Shown here: positions 1-11,221 of the stretch, piece by piece | How positions within the stretch are numbered: position 1 is the stretch's first letter | Layout: every line of letters starts with the position of its first letter | From: Ancylomarina sp. DW003 | GTDB lineage: Bacteria > Bacteroidota > Bacteroidia > Bacteroidales > Marinifilaceae | NCBI RefSeq assembly: GCF_029029505.1 | Contig: NZ_JAKJSD010000005.1 | Location: forward strand, 239,803-303,802 | DNA length: 64,000 bases | Direction of reading: 5' to 3' | The notes under the pieces: generated by a model | Told to the model about the DNA's origin: nothing | The model's database searches: none | The model's input: only the letters and a program-made list of their open reading frames with translations | Program-made: the position numbers and the translations under genes

Positions 1-777
1 TCAGTAAAAGCACGTGATAACAAAACAAATATTTATGGTGTCATATATAGACCATTTAATCTGGATAATAACAAGACCTACCCTGTTATTGATGGAACGT
101 ATTCAGGCCCACAAACCATTCGAAGTCCAAAAACCTTCCGAAGAGGTTTAATCAATATGGATGTTCCAATGGCTCAACTCGGTTTTGTTGTACTAACAGT
201 AGATGGGTTAGGTTCTGCATTCCGATCAAAAGAGTTTCACGACTTTTCTTATAAAAACTTGGGAGATATAGGATGCTTAGATCACATAAAAGCCATTAAA
301 GAATTGTCTTTGCAGTATCCATACATGGATATTAATCATGTTGGTATTTATGGTCACTCTGCCGGAGGCTATGATTCAACCCATGCCCTCTTGATTCATC
401 CCGAATTCTATAAAGTAGGTGTTTCGTCTGCTGGTAATCACGACCACCGGTCAGCAAAAGCATGGTGGCCTGAATTGTATATGGGATTTCCAGTTGGTAA
501 GCACTACGACGAGCAATCGAACTTTTTTCTAGCCGATAAACTGGAAGGTAAACTATTATTGGTTCACGGAAATATGGATAATAATGTAAACCCGGCAGCT
601 TCCATGCGTATGGCAGATGCCCTGATTGCAGCCAATAAGGATTTTGAATTGTTGATGATTCCTGGATGTGACCATGGAACAGTTTATTACAATAAGTATT
701 TCTTGAGAAAACGCTGGGATTTCTTTGTTAAACATTTAATGCATAAAAATCCCCCTAACAATTATAAAATTAACTAG
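1..777 (+). CDS. Prolyl oligopeptidase-type (S9) serine peptidase, C-terminal part
   Basis: The reading frame is open from base 1, so the gene begins outside the window and only 258 C-terminal residues are visible. They form an alpha/beta-hydrolase peptidase domain of family S9 (dipeptidyl-peptidase IV / prolyl oligopeptidase): the nucleophile elbow GHSAGG (Ser120 of the visible part), an Asp in GNMDNNVNP (Asp193) and a His in GCDHG (His225) are in the right order and spacing for the triad. The family cleaves after proline in short peptides. The missing N-terminal part would be the beta-propeller. The next gene starts 15 bases downstream and is a hydroxyproline-degrading enzyme, which suits use of proline-rich peptides. 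Export cannot be judged because the N-terminus is absent. Confidence 0.88.
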   Translation, partial: SVKARDNKTNIYGVIYRPFNLDNNKTYPVIDGTYSGPQTIRSPKTFRRGLINMDVPMAQLGFVVLTVDGLGSAFRSKEFHDFSYKNLGDIGCLDHIKAIKELSLQYPYMDINHVGIYGHSAGGYDSTHALLIHPEFYKVGVSSAGNHDHRSAKAWWPELYMGFPVGKHYDEQSNFFLADKLEGKLLLVHGNMDNNVNPAASMRMADALIAANKDFELLMIPGCDHGTVYYNKYFLRKRWDFFVKHLMHKNPPNNYKIN

Positions 778-792
778 CTAGATACCTCAATC

Positions 793-1833
793 ATGAATAT
801 ACTTGACAATTGGAAATGGGAAGCTCCCAAAGACTGGTTAAAAATTAGGACTATTGATTTGCATACAGGTGGTGAACCTCTACGTGTTTTCACAGAGGGA
901 CTTCCTGAAATTAAGGGAAATACCATCTTAGAAAAACGTCGTTATTTCCGTGACAACTATGATTATATACGTACAGGAACCATGTGGGAACCTCGCGGAC
1001 ATGCCGATATGTACGGAGCAATAATTACAGAAGCTACAACTGAAGATGGTGATTTTGGAACCTTCTTTTTGCATAACGAAGGTTACAGTACCATGTGCGG
1101 TCATGCAATGATTGCATTAATTACTTTAGTTCTGGATACAGGCATGATTAAACGTAAAGAAAACAACCCCATAATAAGAATTGATGCTCCTCCCGGCAGG
1201 ATTACTTGTCAGGCTTTCCGCGAAGACAGAAAAGTAAAGCGAGTTACGTTTCAAAATGTACCCTCTTTTATGTCTTTGAAAGATCAAGTAGTTGATGTTC
1301 CTGAGATTGGCAAGGTCAAATTTGATCTCGCCTATGGTGGCGCTTTTTATGCCTACGTTCAAGCTGAAGATTTAGGTTTAAATCTTGATGAGTCTGATTA
1401 CAATAAGTTAATTGAATATGGTCGTAAGATTAAAAATGCCGTTATGGATCAATTCGAGGTGAAACATCCTTTCGAAGAAGATTTAAGTTTTTTATATGGT
1501 ACAATTTTCATTGGAAAAGCAAAGAACCATGAGCATCATTCTCGCAATGTGTGCATTTTTGCCGAAGGCGAGGTCGATCGTTCCCCTACCGGATCGGGCG
1601 TGAGTGGCAGAGCCGCTATTCATTACGCTAAAGATGAGCTGAAATTAAATGAAGAAATCACAATCGAAAGTATTTTGGGTAGTACGATGACGGTAAAAGT
1701 TATCGAGCCCTGTGAATACGGGCACCATCAATCTATAATTCCAGAAGTGAGTGGCACAGCTTCGATTACAGGACAAAACGAATTTTATTTTGCCCCCAAT
1801 GATCCTCTTAAGGATGGTTTTATTTTTAGATAA
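793..1833 (+). CDS. trans-3-hydroxy-L-proline dehydratase (proline racemase family)
   Basis: A 346-residue member of the proline racemase family. Proline racemase and 4-hydroxyproline epimerase use two catalytic cysteines. Here the first is present (Cys102 in MCGHA) but the second position is threonine (Thr266 in DRSPTGSG). In the family this Cys-to-Thr change marks trans-3-hydroxy-L-proline dehydratase (EC 4.2.1.77), which removes water to give pyrroline-2-carboxylate; the human homologue L3HYPDH has the same pair. trans-3-Hydroxyproline is found almost only in collagen, so the gene fits the neighbouring peptidases. It has no signal peptide and should act in the cytoplasm. It lies 15 bases after the S9 peptidase, probably in the same operon. 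The family is certain; the exact reaction is inferred from the residue pair. Confidence 0.88.
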   Translation: MNILDNWKWEAPKDWLKIRTIDLHTGGEPLRVFTEGLPEIKGNTILEKRRYFRDNYDYIRTGTMWEPRGHADMYGAIITEATTEDGDFGTFFLHNEGYSTMCGHAMIALITLVLDTGMIKRKENNPIIRIDAPPGRITCQAFREDRKVKRVTFQNVPSFMSLKDQVVDVPEIGKVKFDLAYGGAFYAYVQAEDLGLNLDESDYNKLIEYGRKIKNAVMDQFEVKHPFEEDLSFLYGTIFIGKAKNHEHHSRNVCIFAEGEVDRSPTGSGVSGRAAIHYAKDELKLNEEITIESILGSTMTVKVIEPCEYGHHQSIIPEVSGTASITGQNEFYFAPNDPLKDGFIFR

Positions 1834-1860
1834 AATACAACAACAACAACCATGAAGATA

Positions 1861-1948
1861 GAAAACCTGCAAACTGAGTCGAGAGAGATATAAGATTCAC
1901 CTTATTTGCAACAACCTTAGATTCAAACCAGCAGGTTTTCTTTTTTTA
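1861..1948 (+). terminator. Long-loop terminator-like hairpin after the hydroxyproline gene
   Basis: A perfect 10-bp stem (GAAAACCTGC at 1861-1870, GCAGGTTTTC at 1931-1940) is followed at once by a T-run. The loop is 60 nt, long for a simple terminator, and holds an inner 5-bp hairpin (ATAAG at 1890-1894, CTTAT at 1901-1905). It lies between two genes of the same strand, so it would end the first transcript or attenuate read-through into the S37 peptidase. Confidence 0.55.
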
Positions 1949-1972
1949 AAGACACAATTCACAACGAATCAT

Positions 1973-3265
1973 ATGAAAAACCTAAGACCTAAACATCTAA
2001 TCGTTTTAATCCTAATCTGCATAATAACGGCTTGTCAGACAAAGACAGCAGATCTTTATACACAACTAAGCGAACTACCCAATGTAAGTATAAAAAAAAT
2101 TGAAGGTGATACAACTTTTGCAGAATACTACGAAATGTGGTTTACACAACCTATCGATCATGAAAAACCTGAACTAGGTCGTTTCAAGCAAAGAGTTTTA
2201 TTAGGTCATCACGATCTTTCAAAACCAATGGTTGTAGAAATACAAGGCTATAATATTTGGACCGAAAAAGCTGGAGAACTTAGCAAACTAATTGATGCAA
2301 ATCAGTTAACCATTGAGCATCGTTATTTTAAAAATTCCCGCCCGGATAGTTTACAATGGGATAAACTAACAATCAAACAAGCAGCAGCTGATCAGCATGC
2401 TGTAATTCAAGCTCTAAAGTCAATTTATAAAAATAAATGGATATCGACCGGTATTAGTAAAGGAGGACAAACAACTATTTACCATCGCTACTTTTATCCG
2501 GATGATGTTGATATAAGTGTGCCTTACGTGGCCCCGATGAATTATAATCGTGAAGACAAGCGAATTCATAAACATCTTGCCACAGTTGGAAATGCAGAGT
2601 CAAGGAAAAAAGTCAAAGATTTTCAAATTGCTTGTTTCGAGAAAAAATCAAAACTAATGTCACTGCTCGAAAAACTAGCAACAGAAAAAAACTGGGAATT
2701 CTCTATGGGAATTGAAGGCGCTTTAGACTTAAATATTTTAGAATACTCTTTTGCCTTTTGGCAATGGGGAAACACAAGTCTTTCCGATATTCCAAGCCCG
2801 GATTCCAGTGCAGAAGAACTATTCAAACATTTGGCAAAAACATCTCCATTTACATTTTTCGAAGCCAAGGATATTACTACGCAACAACCTTTTTTCTATC
2901 AAGCTTTAACAGAAATAGGCATGTATAGTTACGAAGTTGCTCCTTTCAGTAAATACATCAGTTACGAAAAAAAATTAACATTTGATTTTACGCTTCCTAA
3001 AGGTGTTAAGGGAGATTTTAACTCTTCGTCAATGCAAGCTGTAAATAAGTGGTTACAAAACGATGCAGAAAAAATGTTATTTATATACGGAGAATACGAT
3101 ACTTGGTCAGCTACGCAAGTAGATCTTAATGGAAATAATAAATGCGAAAAGTTTATCAACCCGGCAGGGGCACACCGAACCCGTATTCATAGTTTTCCTC
3201 CGAAAATGCAGGAGGAAATTATTGCAAGCTTGGAAAATTGGTTAGGCATCGATATTAAAAATTAA
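1973..3265 (+). CDS. S37 (PS-10) family tripeptidyl aminopeptidase, lipoprotein
   Basis: 430 residues. The N-terminus is a lipoprotein signal peptide with a lipobox ending ITAC (lipidated Cys21), so the enzyme is anchored in the envelope. The core matches peptidase family S37 (PS-10 type, known from Streptomyces tripeptidyl aminopeptidases that act on prolyl-rich peptides): the elbow GISKGGQT gives nucleophile Ser162, and the characteristic YHRYFYPDDVD segment follows. Asp376 (in EYDTWSA) and His401 (in GAHRTR) complete a likely triad. The following C69 dipeptidase starts only 5 bases after the stop, so the two are co-transcribed and could work in series: tripeptides, then dipeptides. Family assignment is strong; substrate is inferred. 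Confidence 0.85.
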   Translation: MKNLRPKHLIVLILICIITACQTKTADLYTQLSELPNVSIKKIEGDTTFAEYYEMWFTQPIDHEKPELGRFKQRVLLGHHDLSKPMVVEIQGYNIWTEKAGELSKLIDANQLTIEHRYFKNSRPDSLQWDKLTIKQAAADQHAVIQALKSIYKNKWISTGISKGGQTTIYHRYFYPDDVDISVPYVAPMNYNREDKRIHKHLATVGNAESRKKVKDFQIACFEKKSKLMSLLEKLATEKNWEFSMGIEGALDLNILEYSFAFWQWGNTSLSDIPSPDSSAEELFKHLAKTSPFTFFEAKDITTQQPFFYQALTEIGMYSYEVAPFSKYISYEKKLTFDFTLPKGVKGDFNSSSMQAVNKWLQNDAEKMLFIYGEYDTWSATQVDLNGNNKCEKFINPAGAHRTRIHSFPPKMQEEIIASLENWLGIDIKN

Positions 3266-3270
3266 AACAT

Positions 3271-4902
3271 ATGAAAAAGTTAATCATTCTCATAGGATTT
3301 ATCAGTTTAACATTGGGTAACAATGTAGAAGCCTGTACCGATATCGTTGCTGGTAAAAAAGCAACAGTTGATGGTTCGGTTATTACTTCACATACTTTTG
3401 GAGGAAATGACACCCGAATCCGAGTAGTACATGGACAAAAATTTCCAAAAGGAAGCATGACACCTGTTTATTACGGACTTCAGGAGATTAATGGTGCACT
3501 AGACAACTATGGGGAAATCATAGGTCATATTCCTCAGGTTGAACAAACATACACCTATTTTCATTCTGCTTATTCACACATGAATGAATATCAGTTGGCA
3601 ATTGCAGAAAGTACCATGAGTCAAAAGCCGGAATTGCAAGTAGATCATGAAAGTGGTAAGCAAATCATGACTGTGGAACAAGCTCAAATTTTCGCTTTAC
3701 AGCGATGTAAAACTGCACGTGAAGCCATTAAATTGATCACTTCTCTGATGGATGAATATGGCTTTCTACCTTCTTGTGGTCCGGAATCTGAAGCGCTTTG
3801 TATTGCTGATCCCAATGAAGTTTGGGTACTGGAAATTGTAGCTGTTGGAAAAAACTGGGACCCAAAATCTGGAAAAGCTGGTGCTATTTGGGCTGCACAA
3901 CGTGTACCCGATGACCATATCGCCATAGTACCTAACTGGAGTATTATCAAAGAAATTGACCTTTCGAAACCTGAGTGGTTTATGGCTTCGGATAATTATA
4001 AACAAGTTGCAATTGATCATGGATGGCATAACGAAGAATCGGGAAAACCATTTATTTGGCAAGAAGCTTACAGTCCATGTTTCAGAGAATGGGCAAGCGG
4101 ACGTTTTTGGTTATTCTACAGCACCTTTGCTCCTAATCTTAAGGAATGGCCTGATCGTAGTTTAAGCAACCCCTATAAAGGTCAAGATGCCTATCATCAG
4201 TTTGTCGAAGATGTTTCGAGCTACCCTTTCTCGGTTAAACCGGAAAAGAAAATTTCAGTACAAGATATTATGGCTTTTCAACGCTCAACATTTGAAGGCA
4301 CGATATACGACAAAACATCAGATCCGGATTGGTACGTACCAACTAAAGATGGAAAATTGGAAAAAAGCCCCTTAACCACACCATTTCCAACAACAGCAAT
4401 GCGTGAATTATTGGATATTACCAACCGCAGAAATGTATCTAAAGGCAATTATGGTATGATTTGCCAATTAAGATCGTGGTTACCAGATGCAGTTGGTGGG
4501 CTTTACTGGGTTTTTCAGGACAATCAATTTACCTCTCCTTACATTCCAATTTATGCAGGAACTCAAGAAATTCACCCATCTTATAAAAATTACGACCCCA
4601 ATCAATTTAATCCGGCATCTGCACGTTGGGCAATCGATTTTGTAGATAATCTGATGTATTTGCGATGGCAAGATGCAGTAAAGGATATGCAAATGTATCG
4701 CGATTCATTTCAGAATGATCTGTTTGCTAATATAGAGGCTACTGATAAAAAAGCCTTAGCTTTATATAAAAAGAGCCCTAAAAAGGCAAAAGAATTCCTA
4801 ACTCAAAAAAGTAATAAAACTATGCAAGCCGTAGTCGACTTATATACTCAGATTAGAAATGTTCTAATCACCAAATACACGAATAATAAACAAGGAAGCT
4901 AA
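3271..4902 (+). CDS. C69 family dipeptidase (Ntn hydrolase)
   Basis: 543 residues. A signal peptide ends at ...NVEA, directly followed by Cys22 in ACTDIVAGKKATVDG. In peptidase family C69 (the PepD type) the N-terminal cysteine exposed after cleavage is the nucleophile of an N-terminal-nucleophile hydrolase, and this start fits that exactly. The family splits a broad range of dipeptides. The signal peptide implies a periplasmic or surface location. The gene follows the S37 peptidase after 5 bases; it is the last of this peptide block, since the next gene is a glycosidase behind an 82-base gap with repeats. The ATG start is supported by the short spacing and the clean signal sequence. Confidence 0.9.
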   Translation: MKKLIILIGFISLTLGNNVEACTDIVAGKKATVDGSVITSHTFGGNDTRIRVVHGQKFPKGSMTPVYYGLQEINGALDNYGEIIGHIPQVEQTYTYFHSAYSHMNEYQLAIAESTMSQKPELQVDHESGKQIMTVEQAQIFALQRCKTAREAIKLITSLMDEYGFLPSCGPESEALCIADPNEVWVLEIVAVGKNWDPKSGKAGAIWAAQRVPDDHIAIVPNWSIIKEIDLSKPEWFMASDNYKQVAIDHGWHNEESGKPFIWQEAYSPCFREWASGRFWLFYSTFAPNLKEWPDRSLSNPYKGQDAYHQFVEDVSSYPFSVKPEKKISVQDIMAFQRSTFEGTIYDKTSDPDWYVPTKDGKLEKSPLTTPFPTTAMRELLDITNRRNVSKGNYGMICQLRSWLPDAVGGLYWVFQDNQFTSPYIPIYAGTQEIHPSYKNYDPNQFNPASARWAIDFVDNLMYLRWQDAVKDMQMYRDSFQNDLFANIEATDKKALALYKKSPKKAKEFLTQKSNKTMQAVVDLYTQIRNVLITKYTNNKQGS

Positions 4903-4943
4903 AACAATTAATTGTTATCGGTTTTTGGCAGCCTAATATGGCT

Positions 4944-8137
<3,194 letters not shown>

Positions 8138-8148
8138 CAAATTATTTC

Positions 8149-8245
8149 AACCGTAAAGAACGCTAAGATTTACGCTAGGAGCGCTAAGAGAAAATCATAT
8201 CACTAAATTGCGAACTTTGTGTAAATCTTTGCGCACTCTGCGGTT
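8149..8245. repeat. Imperfect inverted repeat (REP-like), about 38-base arms
   Basis: The left arm (about 8149-8187) and the reverse complement of the right arm (about 8208-8245) read as the same sequence with some mismatches: AACCG-, then AAGATTTACGC- or AAGATTTACAC-like blocks, then a GCGCTAAG / TCGCAAA-like end. Each arm is itself built of short AACGCTAAG / GCGCAAAG-like units, so a long hairpin could form. It occupies nearly the whole gap between the GH2 and GH63 genes. Similar units based on CGCAAAG are common intergenic repeats in Bacteroidota (recalled from general knowledge, not searched). Confidence 0.65.
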
Positions 8246-8259
8246 ATATTTTAAATAGC

Positions 8260-10284
8260 ATGAAAAATAAAAACCTATATATCCTACTCTTGTTCCTTCT
8301 GGTTTTGAGTAGTTGTCAGCCCCAAATTGATAAGCAGGTAGATCTGCAGGAAGATCTAGCTAATGCGCTTAATATTCAAGGTATTCCTCAAGCACAGCAC
8401 AAACTAGAACCATTTGGATTTTCCGATATGGGAGCCTGGCATGGCTATTCTCTTCCATCAAAAGATAGTACAAGCTATTATGGAGGCTTTTCGGGACCAC
8501 TTACAATGAAAATGTGGGGGCAATGGCTAAGTAAGAGTCTTTGCCAGCTTGAAATAACAGACGCCAATAGCATGACTGCAATTGATTTGACTAAAGCTTC
8601 GGCAGAGTTGAATTATAAGCCTGGGAAATTGGAGCAAACACTAGAACTTGAGGCACTAAGTATTAATCTTAGTTTAATATTTGTAAGCGATAGAACTGCT
8701 TTAATTCAAACTAAAATAACAAATAAAGATAACAAAACTCAAAACCTGTTTGTAGGTTGGAAAGGTGAATTATTCCCTAAAAACCTCTCACTTAGTCAAT
8801 CCGAAAAAGGCTTACAAATCGATTTTAAGGATGGTGATGAATTTTTCCTAATACATAACGAATCAGACAAATCGATTCAAATCTCACCGGATAAACAATC
8901 CTATCAAATGTTTATCAAGGATAAACAGGATATTACGTCTGGTAAAAGCCTAGAAATAAACTTACTTCACTCCTACTATTTTAATCAGGAAGAAGCGGCT
9001 AAAGAGTCTGAGCAGTATGCGAATTGGTTGAGTCAAAATGATCAGTTGTTTGCAGACAATAAGCTTAGATGGAACACTTATTTAAGCAATGCTTTAGACA
9101 GTGAAAACCCATTATTAAACAAAAAAGAAAATCAAAAACTAACTGCTAAATGTGTTCAAACACTGATGACAAATTGGCGATCACCAGCGGGTGATCTACA
9201 ACACTCTGGTGTTTTTCCGTCAGCAGCTTATCAAGGTTTTTATGGATTCTGGTCTTGGGACTCATGGAAACAGGCTGTTGCTCTTGTAAGATTCAATCCT
9301 GAACTTGCAAAAAGTAACCTTCGCTCTATGTTCCAATATCAGGATGATATGGGTATGGTTGCCGACTGTGTATATTTTGATCCCAAAGAAAATAATTGGC
9401 GCGACACCAAAGCACCATTGGCTAGCTGGGCTGTTTTAGAAATCTATAAAGCAACTTCTGATCTTGAGTTTGTGAAAGAAATGTATCCTAAATTGGTGAA
9501 ATATCATAAATGGTGGTATCAATATCGTGATCACGACCAAAATGGCTTATGCGAATATGGTTCAACCGATGGTACTCTTATCGCAGCTAAATGGGAATCA
9601 GGTATGGACAATGCGGTTCGCTTTGATGATTCAAAAATGCTTAAGAACAACAAGAACGGATGGTCTATGAATCAGGAATCAGTAGATCTTAACGCTTATT
9701 TGCAAGCTGAGAAAGAAGATTTAGCTGAGTTGGCCAGTATTCTTGGAAACAGTAATGAAGCAGAACTCTATAAACAGGATGCTAATAAGCTTAAGCAACG
9801 TGTCTCATCTGATTTCTGGGACGAAACAACAGGTTTTTTCTACGATAGAGAAATTATAAGTGGCAAACTCTTAACTGTACAACAAGGACCCGAAGGCTGG
9901 ATTCCTCTTTACACAGGTGTTGCAACGGAAGGGCAGGCTAAAAAAGTAACATCTATCCTAATGGATACAACCAAATTTGCAACTAAAGTTCCTTTCCCTA
10001 CCCTAGTAGCCGATCACAAAAAATTCAATCCGCTTAAAGGCTATTGGAGAGGCCCAGTTTGGTTAGATCAGGCTTACTTTGGTATTAAATCGCTAGAACT
10101 ATATGGCTACACTAAAGAAGCAGATCTATTAAGTCAGAAATTGTTGCAAAATGCTGAGGGTCTACTTCAGGATGCACCAATTAGAGAAAACTACCACCCT
10201 ATAAGTGGTAAAGGATTAAATGCTAACCACTTTTCCTGGTCAGCAGCTCATTATCTCATGTTACTAAGTGACGACAAAAACTAA
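8260..10284 (+). CDS. GH63-type alpha-glycosidase lipoprotein
   Basis: 674 residues. A lipoprotein signal (LLVLSSC) anchors it in the envelope. After an N-terminal beta-sandwich (to about residue 270) comes an (alpha/alpha)6 barrel with hallmarks of glycoside hydrolase family 63 / mannosylglycerate-hydrolase-like enzymes: FWSWDSWK, KWESGMDN and YWRGPVWL. By comparison with E. coli YgjK, Asp450 in ESGMDN would be the general acid and Glu643 in RENYHP the general base; both are present. GH63 enzymes remove alpha-linked glucose or mannose-type units. It follows the beta-galactosidase, so the two may trim the same glycan. The family is good, the sugar unknown; a GH37 trehalase is the main alternative and fits less well. 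Confidence 0.8.
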   Translation: MKNKNLYILLLFLLVLSSCQPQIDKQVDLQEDLANALNIQGIPQAQHKLEPFGFSDMGAWHGYSLPSKDSTSYYGGFSGPLTMKMWGQWLSKSLCQLEITDANSMTAIDLTKASAELNYKPGKLEQTLELEALSINLSLIFVSDRTALIQTKITNKDNKTQNLFVGWKGELFPKNLSLSQSEKGLQIDFKDGDEFFLIHNESDKSIQISPDKQSYQMFIKDKQDITSGKSLEINLLHSYYFNQEEAAKESEQYANWLSQNDQLFADNKLRWNTYLSNALDSENPLLNKKENQKLTAKCVQTLMTNWRSPAGDLQHSGVFPSAAYQGFYGFWSWDSWKQAVALVRFNPELAKSNLRSMFQYQDDMGMVADCVYFDPKENNWRDTKAPLASWAVLEIYKATSDLEFVKEMYPKLVKYHKWWYQYRDHDQNGLCEYGSTDGTLIAAKWESGMDNAVRFDDSKMLKNNKNGWSMNQESVDLNAYLQAEKEDLAELASILGNSNEAELYKQDANKLKQRVSSDFWDETTGFFYDREIISGKLLTVQQGPEGWIPLYTGVATEGQAKKVTSILMDTTKFATKVPFPTLVADHKKFNPLKGYWRGPVWLDQAYFGIKSLELYGYTKEADLLSQKLLQNAEGLLQDAPIRENYHPISGKGLNANHFSWSAAHYLMLLSDDKN

Positions 10285-10307
10285 TTGCAAAAATACGGGT
10301 AAAACAG

Positions 10308-10339
10308 AAAGAGGTATTTCACGAATGAAATACCTCTTT
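10308..10339 (+). terminator. Rho-independent terminator between convergent genes
   Basis: A perfect 14-bp stem (10308-10321 with 10326-10339) closes a CGAA tetraloop; T residues follow on the plus strand. It ends the GH63 transcript. Because the minus-strand gene ends at 10372, it may serve both directions. Confidence 0.9.
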
Positions 10340-10371
10340 TTATATCAAATCAAATTTTTAGATTTAAATAC

Positions 10372-11088
10372 CTACTTCTCTTCAGGTATTACACCAACGA
10401 TTTTGCAAGCTTCCTCATAGTGAAGATCTTCACAGGCATTATAAAGAACTGCAAAGGCAGCATTAATCCATACTAAAGAAATTAGTATTCCAAAACCCAA
10501 TAGAACCAGCCCAAAAACTATTATTACAAAGGATAAAATCCCCATACCAAAAACAGTCCAGAAGTAACCTTTACTCATATAGAAGCTAATCTTAATGGAT
10601 TCCATAACATCATGTTTTTTATCCATTATGAGATAGGGAACGAATACAAGACGGCAAATTAAAAATATGCCAGGGACCAACAATAAAATCAAGCCAATTA
10701 TAACAATTAGAGTAATAATCAAGTTGCTTAGAAATACTCTCGAATAACTTTTAAAGCCATCAAAGATTTCCTCAAAGACAAAATCTTGCTTTCGGGCAAC
10801 TTTTATAAAAATTTGAACGATACCGAAGGAGAAAATTGATGAAACGGTAAAATAATAGATCGTTTGCAACAATTCTGCTAAATGAAAAGTGAACTGGTAA
10901 CCATCATCAGAAACTTCTTTTACGTCCTGCATAAACCACATTGGAGAATCAATAGCTCCACCTACAAAAATGATCAATATTAGCATCCAAAAGTGCTTCT
11001 TAAATAGAGAAAAAGCAGATTCAAAGCACGCACTTACCGTTGGGTAAACTTTTAAAATCATTTCATCTTTGCAGTAGTCAAATTTCAT
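10372..11088 (-). CDS. Integral membrane protein of unknown function
   Basis: 238 residues with about six hydrophobic segments (near residues 30-50, 75-95, 118-155 as a hairpin, and 175-220 as a hairpin). The pattern of paired helices with a helical linker is like the DUF975/DUF4013 or glycerophosphodiester phosphodiesterase membrane-domain group, but I cannot assign it firmly. There is no signal peptide; the short soluble N-terminus ends just before the first helix. It stands alone on the minus strand, convergent with the GH63 gene and 133 bases downstream of the hemerythrin/PAS protein, so it could share a transcript with that gene. No catalytic motif is visible. Confidence 0.7.
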   Translation of the reverse strand: MKFDYCKDEMILKVYPTVSACFESAFSLFKKHFWMLILIIFVGGAIDSPMWFMQDVKEVSDDGYQFTFHLAELLQTIYYFTVSSIFSFGIVQIFIKVARKQDFVFEEIFDGFKSYSRVFLSNLIITLIVIIGLILLLVPGIFLICRLVFVPYLIMDKKHDVMESIKISFYMSKGYFWTVFGMGILSFVIIVFGLVLLGFGILISLVWINAAFAVLYNACEDLHYEEACKIVGVIPEEK

Positions 11089-11221
11089 TTCAGGGTCGAT
11101 TAAAATTAAGCGAAGTAAATATAAGGAAATTCTAATAGAAGCTATTTTGTGATGAGATCAAATAGAAAGAGTTGAAATGTTGAATCTCAGCTCATCAAAC
11201 ACTTTACATTCTGATATGTAA

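Noticed and set aside
793..1833. Proline racemase or 4-hydroxyproline epimerase
   Set aside because: Both need two catalytic cysteines; the second is threonine here.
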